Assembly: GCF_003285015.1 (NCBI RefSeq) | Contig: NZ_QMFB01000003.1 | Coordinates: forward strand, 372,001 to 436,000 | Length of the DNA stretch: 64,000 nucleotides | Source: Paenibacillus contaminans | GTDB taxonomy: Bacteria; Bacillota; Bacilli; Paenibacillales; NBRC-103111 | Reading direction: 5' to 3' | Shown: piece by piece, positions 25,611 to 33,774 of the stretch | Numbering within the stretch: position 1 is the first letter of the stretch | How the letters are laid out: the number at the start of each line of letters is the position of its first letter | Program-made: the position numbers and the translations under genes | Notes under the pieces: generated by a model | Told to the model about the DNA's origin: nothing | Seen by the model: the letters and a program-made list of their open reading frames with translations, nothing else | Database searches by the model: none

Positions 25611-25742
25611 GAAGTATGATTCCTCCTGTAACCCCGAATATTCAAGGATAAACGCCTACCCGCGCCTGAATACGCCGGCGTTTATCGCAGGTTTAGTCCG
25701 CCTCAAGCAGGGCTTATTAATCTGTAACGCAGGCGAATATGT

Positions 25743-26702
25743 TTACGGCTGCGCCGCAACTTCCGCGAGCATCCGGTCCGCGCCTAGCGCGATCATCGAT
25801 TGCGCCAGTTTATCTCCAATCCGTTCCGGCTCGCTGCCCGTAACGGTTTCACGCAGCAGCTCTCCGCTGACCGCCGAACCGACGATGCCCGTAAGCGTAA
25901 GAAGCGGAGCCGTGTTATCCCCTTCGCCGGCCGGCTCCAAACGAGCATATGCCCCGATCGGAACCTGGCATCCGCCTTGAAGCGTACGAAGATAGCTGCG
26001 CTCAGCGGTAACGCAAAGCTTTGTCTCGTTATCCGTATACTTGCCGAGCAGCTCGAGCATAAAGCTGTCCGCACCGCGGCATTCGATGCCAAGCGCTCCT
26101 TGACCGACTGCCGGTATGCATACATCGGCCGGCAAATAGGCCGTAATGCGATCCTTCCATCCCATCCGATGAAGCCCGGCTGCCGCCAGCAATATCGCGT
26201 CGAAGCCTTCTTCCTCCAGCTTCCGGATCCTCGTGTCGATATTGCCGCGAATGGATTCGATCTGCAGATCGGGCCGCTGATGCTTGAGCTGGCTTGCCCT
26301 GCGCAGGCTGCTCGTCCCGACCTTCGCTCCCTGCGGCAGCTCCTCCAGCTTCGTGTAGCCTTCACGCGAGATCAAGCAATCGCGCGGATCCTCCCGCTTC
26401 GGCACGGCTCCGATAACGAGCCCTTCCGGCAGCTCCGCAGGCATGTCTTTCATGCTATGAACCGCCATATCGATTTCGCCGTCAAGCAGCGCTTGTTCGA
26501 TTTCTTTAACGAACAGCCCTTTGCCGCCTACCTTCGATAGCGTAACATCCAGGATTTGATCCCCTTTTGTCAAAATTTTACGAACGGTAAACTCGCACTC
26601 GATCCCATCCCTGCGGGAAATCTCTTTAAGATGCTCGATCACCTGCAGCGTTTGCGTCATCGCCAAAGCGCTTTGTCTTGTCCCAACTACAATTGTCCGC
26701 AT
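25743..26702 (-). CDS. hemC: Hydroxymethylbilane synthase (porphobilinogen deaminase)
   Basis: A 319-residue enzyme polymerising four porphobilinogens. It begins MRTIVVGTRQSALAMTQT and has KGLFVKEIEQALLDGEIDMA, HSMKDMPAELPEG, the CGTSSLRR-equivalent VGTSSLRRASQL, and LQGGCQVPIGAYA, whose cysteine carries the dipyrromethane cofactor. The ATG at 26702 has GGGGG upstream; a TTG 24 bases earlier overlaps that site. It follows the precorrin-2 dehydrogenase in the same operon. Confidence 0.95.
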   Translation of the reverse strand: MRTIVVGTRQSALAMTQTLQVIEHLKEISRRDGIECEFTVRKILTKGDQILDVTLSKVGGKGLFVKEIEQALLDGEIDMAVHSMKDMPAELPEGLVIGAVPKREDPRDCLISREGYTKLEELPQGAKVGTSSLRRASQLKHQRPDLQIESIRGNIDTRIRKLEEEGFDAILLAAAGLHRMGWKDRITAYLPADVCIPAVGQGALGIECRGADSFMLELLGKYTDNETKLCVTAERSYLRTLQGGCQVPIGAYARLEPAGEGDNTAPLLTLTGIVGSAVSGELLRETVTGSEPERIGDKLAQSMIALGADRMLAEVAAQP

Positions 26703-26764
26703 AGTATAACCCCCAAGTCTATTCAATCGGCGAACTTGTAATCTATCGCCTTAACCAGCTGTCC

Positions 26765-27445
26765 CTATAACCAGTCTTCAAGCCCGAAAGCTTCCGTTTC
26801 CGCTTCAAGCTTGCGAAACAAATCGTCGCGAAATCGCATAAAATCGCCGCTCCGTATGCGCCCCAGCACATCGAGTCTGACGATTTCCCTTGCAAGCGCC
26901 TGCCTATGCTCTGCATCATTGACCAACCGGCGCACTTTCAAACGAAACTCGTTCAAAAAATCGAGATAAACCTCGTACTCCGGCCCATACTTCGCCTTCA
27001 ACCCGCTAACGATATCGCGCGCAAGCGTCGGACTCGCTCCCGAGGTGGATACCGCCACCTGAAGCTTCCCCCGGGTAAAAGCGGCAGGAAGAATAAAACT
27101 CCCCGTTTCCGGCTTGTCCACTACGCTTATAAGCCGATCTGCAGCCAACGCTTCGTCGCGAACCCGTTCGTTTACGAACGAATCGCTTGAAGCCGCAATG
27201 ACCAAATAGGCGCCTTTCGTATCGCCCGCTTCATAATTTCGGAGCAAAACGGCTACCTTCCCCGCTGCCGCCAAATCGGCGATCCGCTCCGTCAACGCCG
27301 GGCTGATCACGACGACATCCGCTTTAGATGCAAGCAGCGATTCTATCTTTCGCTCGGCGATTTTTCCTCCGCCTACGACCAAGCATCGTTTATTCGTCAA
27401 ATCGATCATGATCGGATAATAATTGCCGGCATTACGGTCGCCCAT
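26765..27445 (-). CDS. Precorrin-2 dehydrogenase / sirohydrochlorin ferrochelatase
   Basis: A 226-residue protein like the N-terminal half of CysG (Met8/SirC/YlnF group). The NAD-binding motif KRCLVVGGGKIAERKIESLL is followed by DKPETGSFILPAAFTRGKLQVAVSTSGASPTLA, which carries the conserved catalytic-region residues. It oxidises precorrin-2 to sirohydrochlorin and may insert iron. Together with the CobA half of the next-but-one gene it places the sirohaem branch inside the haem operon. Confidence 0.88.
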   Translation of the reverse strand: MGDRNAGNYYPIMIDLTNKRCLVVGGGKIAERKIESLLASKADVVVISPALTERIADLAAAGKVAVLLRNYEAGDTKGAYLVIAASSDSFVNERVRDEALAADRLISVVDKPETGSFILPAAFTRGKLQVAVSTSGASPTLARDIVSGLKAKYGPEYEVYLDFLNEFRLKVRRLVNDAEHRQALAREIVRLDVLGRIRSGDFMRFRDDLFRKLEAETEAFGLEDWL

Positions 27446-27475
27446 CTTCTCACACCCTTATGCTTCTTACGCCAC

Positions 27476-28300
27476 TTACAGCCAATGATGAAAGGAAGAC
27501 ATATAGTTCGTCAATATCAAATTCAACAGCACGATGCCGAACGCGTACAGATTCCATAACGCAAGCCGGTTTCCCGCAGGCTGGAAAAACTGGCGCATCA
27601 AATAATAATACAAATAAGCGGCAAGTACGACGAGCGAATTGATAACCTTCGCATCAAGCAGGAGAACCGCATCTCCCTGCAAAAGAACCCATACGATGCC
27701 GAGCGCCAGTGCTGCGACAAGCAGCGGAATTCCGCTTATCGAAGCGCGAAAAGCGTAAGTGTTGATTTTTTCCAGACTCGGGAGCCTTTTCACTGCCGGA
27801 GACCACTGCTTTCCCTTGAGACGGCGGTGCAAGAACAAATACATGCCGGAAAATACAGCGGCTACCGCAAACGCAGCGTACGCGGCTACCGCAAGCGAAA
27901 TGTGCACAAACAGCAATTCGTCATCGATTTCCCACCCTGGGCGGCTCGGCACCATTTCCGGATTTCCGAACACGTTAAAAGCGAATGCGGCGAACCCGCC
28001 TATATTAATAATAAATACGAAGAGTTCTACCCTCAGGAATCTGTTTATGATAAGCGAAAGCGTCAAAACAGCCCAAGCGAACAGGAGCAGCGTTTCCGTT
28101 TTGGTGTATGCGCTGAGAAGCTCATGTTCGAATATATGGGACGCCAAGTAAAACGATTGCAGCACCCATACAAAAATAAGCAGCCCTGTTCCCATCCGTT
28201 TGGCGCTCCGGTTCGCTTTCGCGAAGTCGGAGAAGTAAAACAGCAGGCCCAGGGCGTATATGTAAAGGATCGCATCGAATAGCCAGGTTTGTTTAACCAT
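27476..28300 (-). CDS. hemX: HemX/CcsA-like integral membrane protein
   Basis: A 274-residue protein with about eight transmembrane helices. It has histidines and tryptophans in loops (ASHIFEHELL, RPGWEIDDELLFVHISLAVAAYAAF), resembling cytochrome c assembly protein CcsA and B. subtilis HemX. HemX is thought to influence glutamyl-tRNA reductase level or haem handling in the membrane. The ATG at 28300 has GAGGAGG 5-6 bases upstream; the open frame extends upstream without a better site. The 118-base gap after hemA contains a dispersed repeat. Confidence 0.88.
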   Translation of the reverse strand: MVKQTWLFDAILYIYALGLLFYFSDFAKANRSAKRMGTGLLIFVWVLQSFYLASHIFEHELLSAYTKTETLLLFAWAVLTLSLIINRFLRVELFVFIINIGGFAAFAFNVFGNPEMVPSRPGWEIDDELLFVHISLAVAAYAAFAVAAVFSGMYLFLHRRLKGKQWSPAVKRLPSLEKINTYAFRASISGIPLLVAALALGIVWVLLQGDAVLLLDAKVINSLVVLAAYLYYYLMRQFFQPAGNRLALWNLYAFGIVLLNLILTNYMSSFHHWL

Positions 28301-28316
28301 GCGTTCCTCCTCTATC

Positions 28317-28377
28317 AACCCCACAAAGTGAAGTGAGGCATCGAAGTTTATTCCGAGTACTTTGCGGAGAGCCCCGA
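28317..28377. repeat. Palindromic dispersed repeat (CCCCGCAAAGT family), copy 3
   Basis: ACCCCACAAAGTGAAGTGAG at one end and GAGTACTTTGCGGAGAGCCC at the other. The centre matches copy 4 closely (TTCCGAGTAC / ATCCGCGTAC). It lies in the hemA-hemX gap. Confidence 0.65.
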
Positions 28378-28418
28378 TAACCTGCCTCAGAGAACGAAAA
28401 GGCAAACGGTCGAAGCTC

Positions 28419-29831
28419 CTATGGCCGAACTAGCATCTCTGCCCCCGCCAATCCGCGGATGTCTACCTGCGGCTCGTCCGCTCGCGCGGATACGAGCTGA
28501 CGCACGTGAACTGGGGCCGATCTTTCCTTCGTCTCCAGGCGTTCGGTTTCCTTCTTCTCCTCGAGCAGGGCCTCCAACGCGAAAAACTGGGTAAACAGCT
28601 CCAGCGCTTCGTCGCCCTTCTTCTCCCCCGCCATTTCCTTAACGCGCTGGATCGGGTCGCGAAGCATTTGCGTTACGATGCTTTTGGTAAGCTTGCGGAT
28701 TACTTTCACTTGCCGTTCGTCAAGCTCCGGCAGCTTATTGAGGATGCTTTCCAGCGTATCCTCATGAATGCGGTTTGCCTTCGTTTGCAGGGCGTTGATG
28801 ACGGGACCCATGCCGATCATTTTGTACCATTGCTCGAATGCGGCGATCCCTTCCGCGATCATCCCTTCGATTTTAACGGCTTCTTTACGGCGTTCGGCTA
28901 AGTTGCTGTCGACAATGGAGTGCAAATCGTCAATATCATAAAGATATACGTTCGCCAAGTCGCCGATAGCCGGATCCAAATCGCGCGGCACGGCGATATC
29001 GATCATGAAAAGCGGACGCGATTTCCGCTTAGGCAGAACGCGCTGTACATCCGCTTTGGTCAGTACGATCTTGGAAGCGCCGGTCGAGCTGATTACGATA
29101 TCCGCTTCGGCCAGGCAATCGGCAAGCTGATCCATCGAACAAGCAATGCCGTGAAACTTCTCTGCCAGCTCCTTGGCGCGGGAACTCGTCCGGTTGACCA
29201 CGAGCACTTTGCGTACGCCGCCGGCATGCAAATGCTTGGCAGTCAATTCGCTCATTTTGCCTGCTCCGATAATGACGACCGTTTTATTCGCGTAGCTTCC
29301 GAAAATCCGTTTGCCGAGCTCCACAGCGGCATAACTGACCGATACCGCATTTTCGCCGATCGACGTTTCCGAGTGAGCCCGCTTCGCCAGCGTAATCGAT
29401 TGTTTGAATAAGGTATTGAACAATGTCCCCGTCGTTTTCTCCTGCTGGGCAAGCAAAAAGGCGTCGCGCACCTGGCCGAGAATTTGCGTTTCGCCGATCA
29501 CCATCGAATCGAGTCCGCTGGTTACCCGGAACAGATGCTCGACAGCTTGGCGATCTTCGTAAATATACAGATGCTTATTGAAATTATGGCGCGACACGCC
29601 AAACCAATTCTCCATAAATTCGCGGATATAATGACCGCATAGGGTCATCCGGTCGACAACTGCGTATATTTCCGTTCTATTGCAGGTGCCCACAATTACA
29701 CATTCGAGGATGCTGTTGGTTTGTCGCAGCCTTTGCAGCGCTGAAGCGAGCTCTTCCGCCATAAAAGCAAATTTCTCGCGTATTTCGACAGGAGCCGTCC
29801 GATAGTTTAGACCGACCGCGATAATATGCAT
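28419..29831 (-). CDS. hemA: Glutamyl-tRNA reductase
   Basis: A 470-residue enzyme reducing glutamyl-tRNA to glutamate-1-semialdehyde, the committed step. It starts MHIIAVGLNYRTAPVEIREKF; CVIVGTCNRTEIYAV carries the catalytic cysteine, VIGETQILGQVRDAF and the NADPH motif TVVIIGAGKMSELTAKHL follow. AGGAGGG precedes the ATG at 29831. The C-terminus is ~30 residues longer than many homologues and charged. First gene of the operon, under an extended -10 promoter. Confidence 0.95.
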   Translation of the reverse strand: MHIIAVGLNYRTAPVEIREKFAFMAEELASALQRLRQTNSILECVIVGTCNRTEIYAVVDRMTLCGHYIREFMENWFGVSRHNFNKHLYIYEDRQAVEHLFRVTSGLDSMVIGETQILGQVRDAFLLAQQEKTTGTLFNTLFKQSITLAKRAHSETSIGENAVSVSYAAVELGKRIFGSYANKTVVIIGAGKMSELTAKHLHAGGVRKVLVVNRTSSRAKELAEKFHGIACSMDQLADCLAEADIVISSTGASKIVLTKADVQRVLPKRKSRPLFMIDIAVPRDLDPAIGDLANVYLYDIDDLHSIVDSNLAERRKEAVKIEGMIAEGIAAFEQWYKMIGMGPVINALQTKANRIHEDTLESILNKLPELDERQVKVIRKLTKSIVTQMLRDPIQRVKEMAGEKKGDEALELFTQFFALEALLEEKKETERLETKERSAPVHVRQLVSARADEPQVDIRGLAGAEMLVRP

Positions 29832-29858
29832 TGTGTTCACCCTCCTTTCGCAACCTCA

Positions 29859-29867
29859 ATTATAGCA
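29859..29867 (-). promoter_or_regulatory. Extended -10 promoter of the hem operon
   Basis: The minus strand reads TGCTATAAT (TG-N-TATAAT), 28 bases before the hemA start. No good -35 is seen at 16-18 bases, as is usual for extended -10 promoters. Confidence 0.6.
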
Positions 29868-29912
29868 TAGATCCGGTACAACCCCACCGCAATCTTTGAA
29901 AAATGTATGAAA

Positions 29913-30443
29913 TTAATGCTTCTGCATGTCCCTTAACTGCTCGACAATCATTTTGTCCGTCTTTTTGAGTTTGTCGTTTTGCGACGAAATGACGCCTCCG
30001 CCAGATGTCATGAGCTTCGCATAGTCCTCGCTCATCGTTTGATAAAGCTTGCCGACCGCTTGCAGCGTCTCCGCCTCTTCCGGCTTAAGCGCCCGTTTGC
30101 CGGCAATTTGCAGCCTGACGATATATTGGAGCACCTGCTGCATGGAGGCAAGCTCGGAGAGCTGTTCCCCCTCCGCCATTACAAGCCGCTCATGCGTAAA
30201 ATTTGCTGAGTAAGCCGCTTGTTTAAGCGCATCAAGCTGCCCGGTATCTTTGGCCTTCTCCGCTTCGGACACCGCATTCGCCAGCAGCTCCATCTGAAAC
30301 TGCGACACCTGATAAAGCAAGTGCGCCGCATTCTCGTGCCCTTGCTCGCCTTTTTTTCCTCCGGAGAGCTGAAGGAGCGTCACCCCGATCACAAGTCCCG
30401 CAAAAAGCCAGACCGCCAGCTTTCCTATACGCAGTTTTCCCAT
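29913..30443 (-). CDS. Membrane-anchored protein of unknown function, 176 residues
   Basis: It starts MGKLRIGKLAVWLFAGLVIG, one N-terminal helix that may be an uncleaved anchor, followed by an extracytoplasmic, mostly helical and charged region with coiled-coil character (residues ~40-110 and 140-176, ending KKTDKMIVEQLRDMQKH). GGAGGGG precedes the ATG at 30443. I do not recognise the family. It lies upstream of hemA on the same strand, about 80 bases away, with the hemA promoter between. Confidence 0.7.
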   Translation of the reverse strand: MGKLRIGKLAVWLFAGLVIGVTLLQLSGGKKGEQGHENAAHLLYQVSQFQMELLANAVSEAEKAKDTGQLDALKQAAYSANFTHERLVMAEGEQLSELASMQQVLQYIVRLQIAGKRALKPEEAETLQAVGKLYQTMSEDYAKLMTSGGGVISSQNDKLKKTDKMIVEQLRDMQKH

Positions 30444-30491
30444 TTTGTCCCCTCCGCATCCATCGTTATCCGCCACCAAGCGACGCTTAAC

Positions 30492-30587
30492 TTTCGAAGC
30501 ATGAACCGAGTACTTAACGGGTCCTGAAATTATCCCCGGCCAAGTAAAGCTTCGTAGTTAATCCGCGTACTTTGCGGAGCCCCCGAA
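30492..30587. repeat. Palindromic dispersed repeat (CCCCGCAAAGT family), copy 4 plus a degenerate half-copy
   Basis: The full copy lies at 30532-30587 (CCCCGGCCAAGTAAAGCTTC to GCGTACTTTGCGGAGCCCCC). A half-copy (GAAGCATGAACCGAGTACTT) lies at 30497-30516. They fall between speD and the unknown membrane protein. Confidence 0.6.
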
Positions 30588-30635
30588 ACTGGTAGCCCCA
30601 ATGGTTTCATTGTATGGACATGGATCAAAACAAAT

Positions 30636-30657
30636 AACCATGGATTGCTCCATGGTT
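30636..30657 (-). terminator. Terminator after speD
   Basis: AACCATGGA, loop TTGC, TCCATGGTT: a 9-bp perfect stem. On the minus strand it is followed by ATTTGTTTTG. Confidence 0.75.
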
Positions 30658-30703
30658 AGGTTATATGCGTATATACGGAAAACTTCATTATCTACGCCGT
30701 AGG

Positions 30704-31105
30704 CTATTTGACCGTTTCGGCTTGACGGATCGCAGGTGTTTCTACCTTCAGCTCGCCGAGTCCACGAATGAGCTTCTTCGCGTGTACCGTCTCTGGCTTC
30801 AGTACCGATACCATATAATCGATAGCCAGCTGAGGATCAACCGTTTCACCGCATGTATAGCAATCAAGTGCGGCAAAACCTCTCTCAGGATACGTATGAA
30901 TCGAGATATGGCTTTCTGACAACATGACTAAGACCGTTGCACCTTGTGGTTCGAATTGTTTGGCTTGAACAGATAGTACGGTCGCACCACAAACCTCAGC
31001 AGCTTCTACCATTTGTGCTTGCAGCCATTCCGCGTTATTGAGAAGGTCAAAATCTACTCCCCAAGTATCAACGGCAACGTGGCGCCCGAAAGTTGAATAT
31101 TCCAT
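30704..31105 (-). CDS. speD: S-adenosylmethionine decarboxylase proenzyme (short, class 1b)
   Basis: A 133-residue proenzyme that self-cleaves to create a pyruvoyl group and makes decarboxylated SAM for spermidine. The cleavage motif LSESHISIHTYPE places the new pyruvoyl at Ser65, and the DCYTCG cysteine (about 85) is the usual proton donor. Length fits the B. subtilis type. No spermidine synthase gene is adjacent. A leader of more than 150 bases precedes it. Confidence 0.95.
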   Translation of the reverse strand: MEYSTFGRHVAVDTWGVDFDLLNNAEWLQAQMVEAAEVCGATVLSVQAKQFEPQGATVLVMLSESHISIHTYPERGFAALDCYTCGETVDPQLAIDYMVSVLKPETVHAKKLIRGLGELKVETPAIRQAETVK

Positions 31106-31483
31106 CTTCCGGTTCCCCCTTCCTAGGAATAAAATTGTTTGATTTCATCCGCTAGGACCTACGTCATTCACTTCTCGAGGGAATAATCTCTCGCAACATT
31201 ACATGTCCTGAGTGAATCCTGGTTCCTATAAAGTTTTCAACGAAGATAAAAATAACATCTATTGACCAGAAAAGCAATACTTTTTTTTATGAAGGAAGCT
31301 TTTGGCACCCGCTGAACAGCATATGCAGATCGATCTCCGTAAGTGCCTTAATGAAGCCATTTTCATGCCGAAGCAAGATGCCGCAAACGATTTTGCAAGC
31401 GAAAATAAACAATAAGACCCGCACATGGCGGGCCATCAGTTCAACTATTTGTCATAATTGCCAAGAATTTTCGTTTCCGTGTT
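31106..31483. other. Intergenic region upstream of speD
   Basis: About 380 bases without a gene. It is AT-richer than its surroundings and contains a CCTAGGA/TCCTAG pair near the speD start, and plausible but weak promoter hexamers. No known riboswitch signature is recognised. Confidence 0.4.
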
Positions 31484-32062
31484 TTAAGCTTCCAGCACGA
31501 ACAATCGTTGCGAGAGCATTTTCAGGTGCTCGTCGATTGCAGCCTTCTCTCCGCTTCGGTTGCGCAAATCGAGAAAATAATCGATTTCCTGCCAGATCTT
31601 CTGAATTTCACACTCCGCTTCGCTGCTGCGGTACATTCGTTCCAGATCTCCGACAGTATCCTTGTGCTCATAGATAATTTTCTCCAGATCGCCTTTCATT
31701 TCAACGATTTTAACGACGGATCCGGAGGCGTAATGATAAACCATCGTGTACCCGATATAAATGCGATTGACGATTGCACTGCCTTTAAACTCGGAAACGG
31801 CTTTGCGCATTAGATTGACGAGGTTCGGATTCGTAAAACGGCATGAGCCTTCAAATACATATTTGCCCATTATGCGCTCGAACGACAACGCGATTTGATC
31901 TCCCGGGCGGTCCATTAAAACGACCTCTTGGCTTCCGTTGTCCAGCACTTTTACTTGCAGAAGATTCTGATGCTCATGAAACATCGATATGAATTTCGAC
32001 ATTTGTGCTTCCGTTAACTCCAGGCAGGTTTTGACGTATTCGGTCGCTAACCTTTGCGCCAT
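31484..32062 (-). CDS. Conserved-looking protein of unknown function, 192 residues
   Basis: A soluble protein with no signal peptide. The first ~110 residues alternate hydrophobic strands (LLQVKVLDNGSQEVVLMD, IALSFERIMGKYVFEGSCRF), suggesting a small alpha/beta fold. The remainder is helical and charged (IYEHKDTVGDLERMYRSSEA) and probably coiled-coil. GAGGGA precedes the ATG. I cannot name a family. Neighbours are speD and another unknown gene, all on the minus strand but with wide gaps. Confidence 0.75.
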   Translation of the reverse strand: MAQRLATEYVKTCLELTEAQMSKFISMFHEHQNLLQVKVLDNGSQEVVLMDRPGDQIALSFERIMGKYVFEGSCRFTNPNLVNLMRKAVSEFKGSAIVNRIYIGYTMVYHYASGSVVKIVEMKGDLEKIIYEHKDTVGDLERMYRSSEAECEIQKIWQEIDYFLDLRNRSGEKAAIDEHLKMLSQRLFVLEA

Positions 32063-32380
32063 AAAAATCCCTCGATTCTGTTTTTTAAGCCCTTTGAATC
32101 CGTTACATTAATGATTATACTACAGGCTGCATCAATATTCCTGCATCGAAATCAGACGATTCAGGCAAATTTGCTGAAAAAACCGCTTTTAGATTGGAGA
32201 TTCCCGCCATAACCTTATGTTTCCGTTTCGATTTCTCCGTATCCCTTGGTTATGGATGGGGAGTTATCTTTATTTTACCGCAATTTTCACATCGCTGCAA
32301 AATATGTTCGCCCGATTATGATCGCCAAAAAAACAAAGAACCGCCCTCCTTTCGAAGGACAGCCTTTGTATATTCCGGCT
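32063..32380. other. Intergenic region with one terminator
   Basis: About 320 bases without a supported gene. It holds the terminator of the downstream-coded unknown protein at 32327-32369; the rest shows nothing recognisable. Confidence 0.4.
32327..32369 (-). terminator. Terminator after the 156-residue unknown gene
   Basis: ACAAAG (32333-32338) pairs with CTTTGT (32364-32369), with an inner TCCTT/AAGGA pair. The minus strand then runs into TTTTTTT. Confidence 0.65.
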
Positions 32381-32851
32381 CTAAACGATCATAACCAAGT
32401 CCTTGAAAAGCACCGTGTCTCCTACTTGCGGCGAGGTAGGCACTCCCCCGACGCTGTTCAATCCAAAATGGTTGGCTACGACATTTGTCGTATTCGAAAC
32501 CAGAATGACCGTCTCGTAATGAAAATTGACGACCGAAATGTTCGTATTAAATGTACGGAACGAGTTCGCCGGGATATTTTGCGCCACGCTGGACAGAACA
32601 ACCGGATTATTCGGATTGTTCCAGCTAAACACGACGACTCTCACCTGAACGGGAGATGAGCGCCGGTTTACCACCTCCGTGTGGGAAAATTCCGTATTTG
32701 CATTTTTGTTGATGATGCCGGTTGTCAGGGTCACCACATTCTCAATGTCGGCGTGCTCCTGCAACGACTTCACATAGACTGCAACCTTCTTCTTGATCAC
32801 TGCTCTCCGAGCCGGACTGACACGTTTGGCCGGACGTTTTTTGGGCCGCAT
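32381..32851 (-). CDS. Protein of unknown function with very basic N-terminus, 156 residues
   Basis: The first 26 residues are almost all Lys, Arg, Pro and Ala (MRPKKRPAKRVSPARR). The rest looks like a beta-sandwich rich in Asn, Thr and Val (IENVVTLTTGIINKNAN, VQVRVVVFSWNNPNNPVVL, FHYETVILVSNTTNVVANHF). AGAGGAGG precedes the ATG at 32851. The composition resembles spore-surface or appendage proteins, but this is only an impression. No signal peptide is seen. Confidence 0.7.
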   Translation of the reverse strand: MRPKKRPAKRVSPARRAVIKKKVAVYVKSLQEHADIENVVTLTTGIINKNANTEFSHTEVVNRRSSPVQVRVVVFSWNNPNNPVVLSSVAQNIPANSFRTFNTNISVVNFHYETVILVSNTTNVVANHFGLNSVGGVPTSPQVGDTVLFKDLVMIV

Positions 32852-32936
32852 AGCAAATCCTCCTCTGCACATTTCTATTACTAGTAAATGCAGAAGCGAG
32901 CCGCTTTGATAGGACGAAACGCTCATTCTCATAGAA

Positions 32937-32974
32937 AAAGCGCCGAATCGGGTTTAAAGACCGTCCGGCGCTTT
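32937..32974 (-). terminator. Terminator after engB
   Basis: AAAGCGCCG and CGGCGCTTT form a 9-bp stem with an inner CGG/CCG pair. It lies immediately beyond the engB stop codon. Confidence 0.7.
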
Positions 32975-32980
32975 GACATT

Positions 32981-33625
32981 TTATACGGTCGGCTCCGGTT
33001 CGTGTAGTTCCGGCTGCCCCTCCGCTTCTTCTTCCTCATTCCAAGCCATCTTTTCCAAAATGATATCCCAAAGCTCGTCCTTCCCCATGCCGGTTTCCGA
33101 TGAAAACAAGACAAAGCGGTCGGCCGAGTGGAAACCAAGCGTTTGCTTTACGAGCTTTACGTGTTTTTGCCATTGGCTGCGGCTTATCTTATCCGCCTTC
33201 GTCGCTACGACGCATACCGGAAGGCCAAGATGCTTAAGCCACTCGTACATCGACTGATCGTCCTTCGAGGGGGCATGCCTGATGTCCACCAGCTGTAAAA
33301 TGAGCTTTAGCTCTTCTCTTTGCGTCAAATACTGCTCGATAAACTTGCCCCAGCGTTCGCGCTCCGATTTGGACACCTGCGCATAACCGTAACCGGGCAA
33401 ATCGACGAAAAATAAATCCTCGTTGATTTTATAGTAATTAAGCGTTTGCGTCTTGCCCGGCTTCGAGCTTGTACGAGCCAAATTTTTACGGTTGATCATC
33501 TTATTGATTAATGACGACTTCCCGACGTTGGAACGGCCGGCCAGCGCAATTTCCGGCAGTCCGTCCTCGGGATATTGCGACGGGCTTACCGCGCTTATGA
33601 CAAATTCGGCGTTATTTACTTTCAT
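32981..33625 (-). CDS. engB: Ribosome biogenesis GTPase EngB/YsxC
   Basis: A 214-residue GTPase needed for 50S subunit assembly. G1 is [11 protein letters not shown], the switch region [12 protein letters not shown]3 is VDLPGYGYA and G4 is ATKADK. An acidic C-terminal tail ([18 protein letters not shown]) is present. The ATG at 33625 has AAAGGGAG upstream. It follows lon as in B. subtilis, but a hairpin lies between them. Confidence 0.95.
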   Translation of the reverse strand: MKVNNAEFVISAVSPSQYPEDGLPEIALAGRSNVGKSSLINKMINRKNLARTSSKPGKTQTLNYYKINEDLFFVDLPGYGYAQVSKSERERWGKFIEQYLTQREELKLILQLVDIRHAPSKDDQSMYEWLKHLGLPVCVVATKADKISRSQWQKHVKLVKQTLGFHSADRFVLFSSETGMGKDELWDIILEKMAWNEEEEAEGQPELHEPEPTV

Positions 33626-33734
33626 CCCTGACACTCCCTTTCCAAGGGCGTTTAAACCCAATGAAATCCGATGCTCTGAGCAGCCTAAATCGCATGGCTT
33701 CCCGGAGCGCTCCGAATCGGTTTATTTCCGCGCG

Positions 33735-33765
33735 AAACCCCAAGAGCATTCCGCTCTTGGGGTTT
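33735..33765 (-). terminator. Hairpin between lon and engB
   Basis: AAACCCCAAGAGC, loop ATTCC, GCTCTTGGGGTTT: a 13-bp perfect stem just after the lon stop. Only TTT follows on the minus strand, so partial readthrough to engB is likely. Confidence 0.7.
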
Positions 33766-33774
33766 AGACGCTGT

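Noticed and set aside
31106..31300. Riboswitch upstream of speD
   Set aside because: I looked for SAM-type or other known leader motifs and found no conserved core, only weak pairing.
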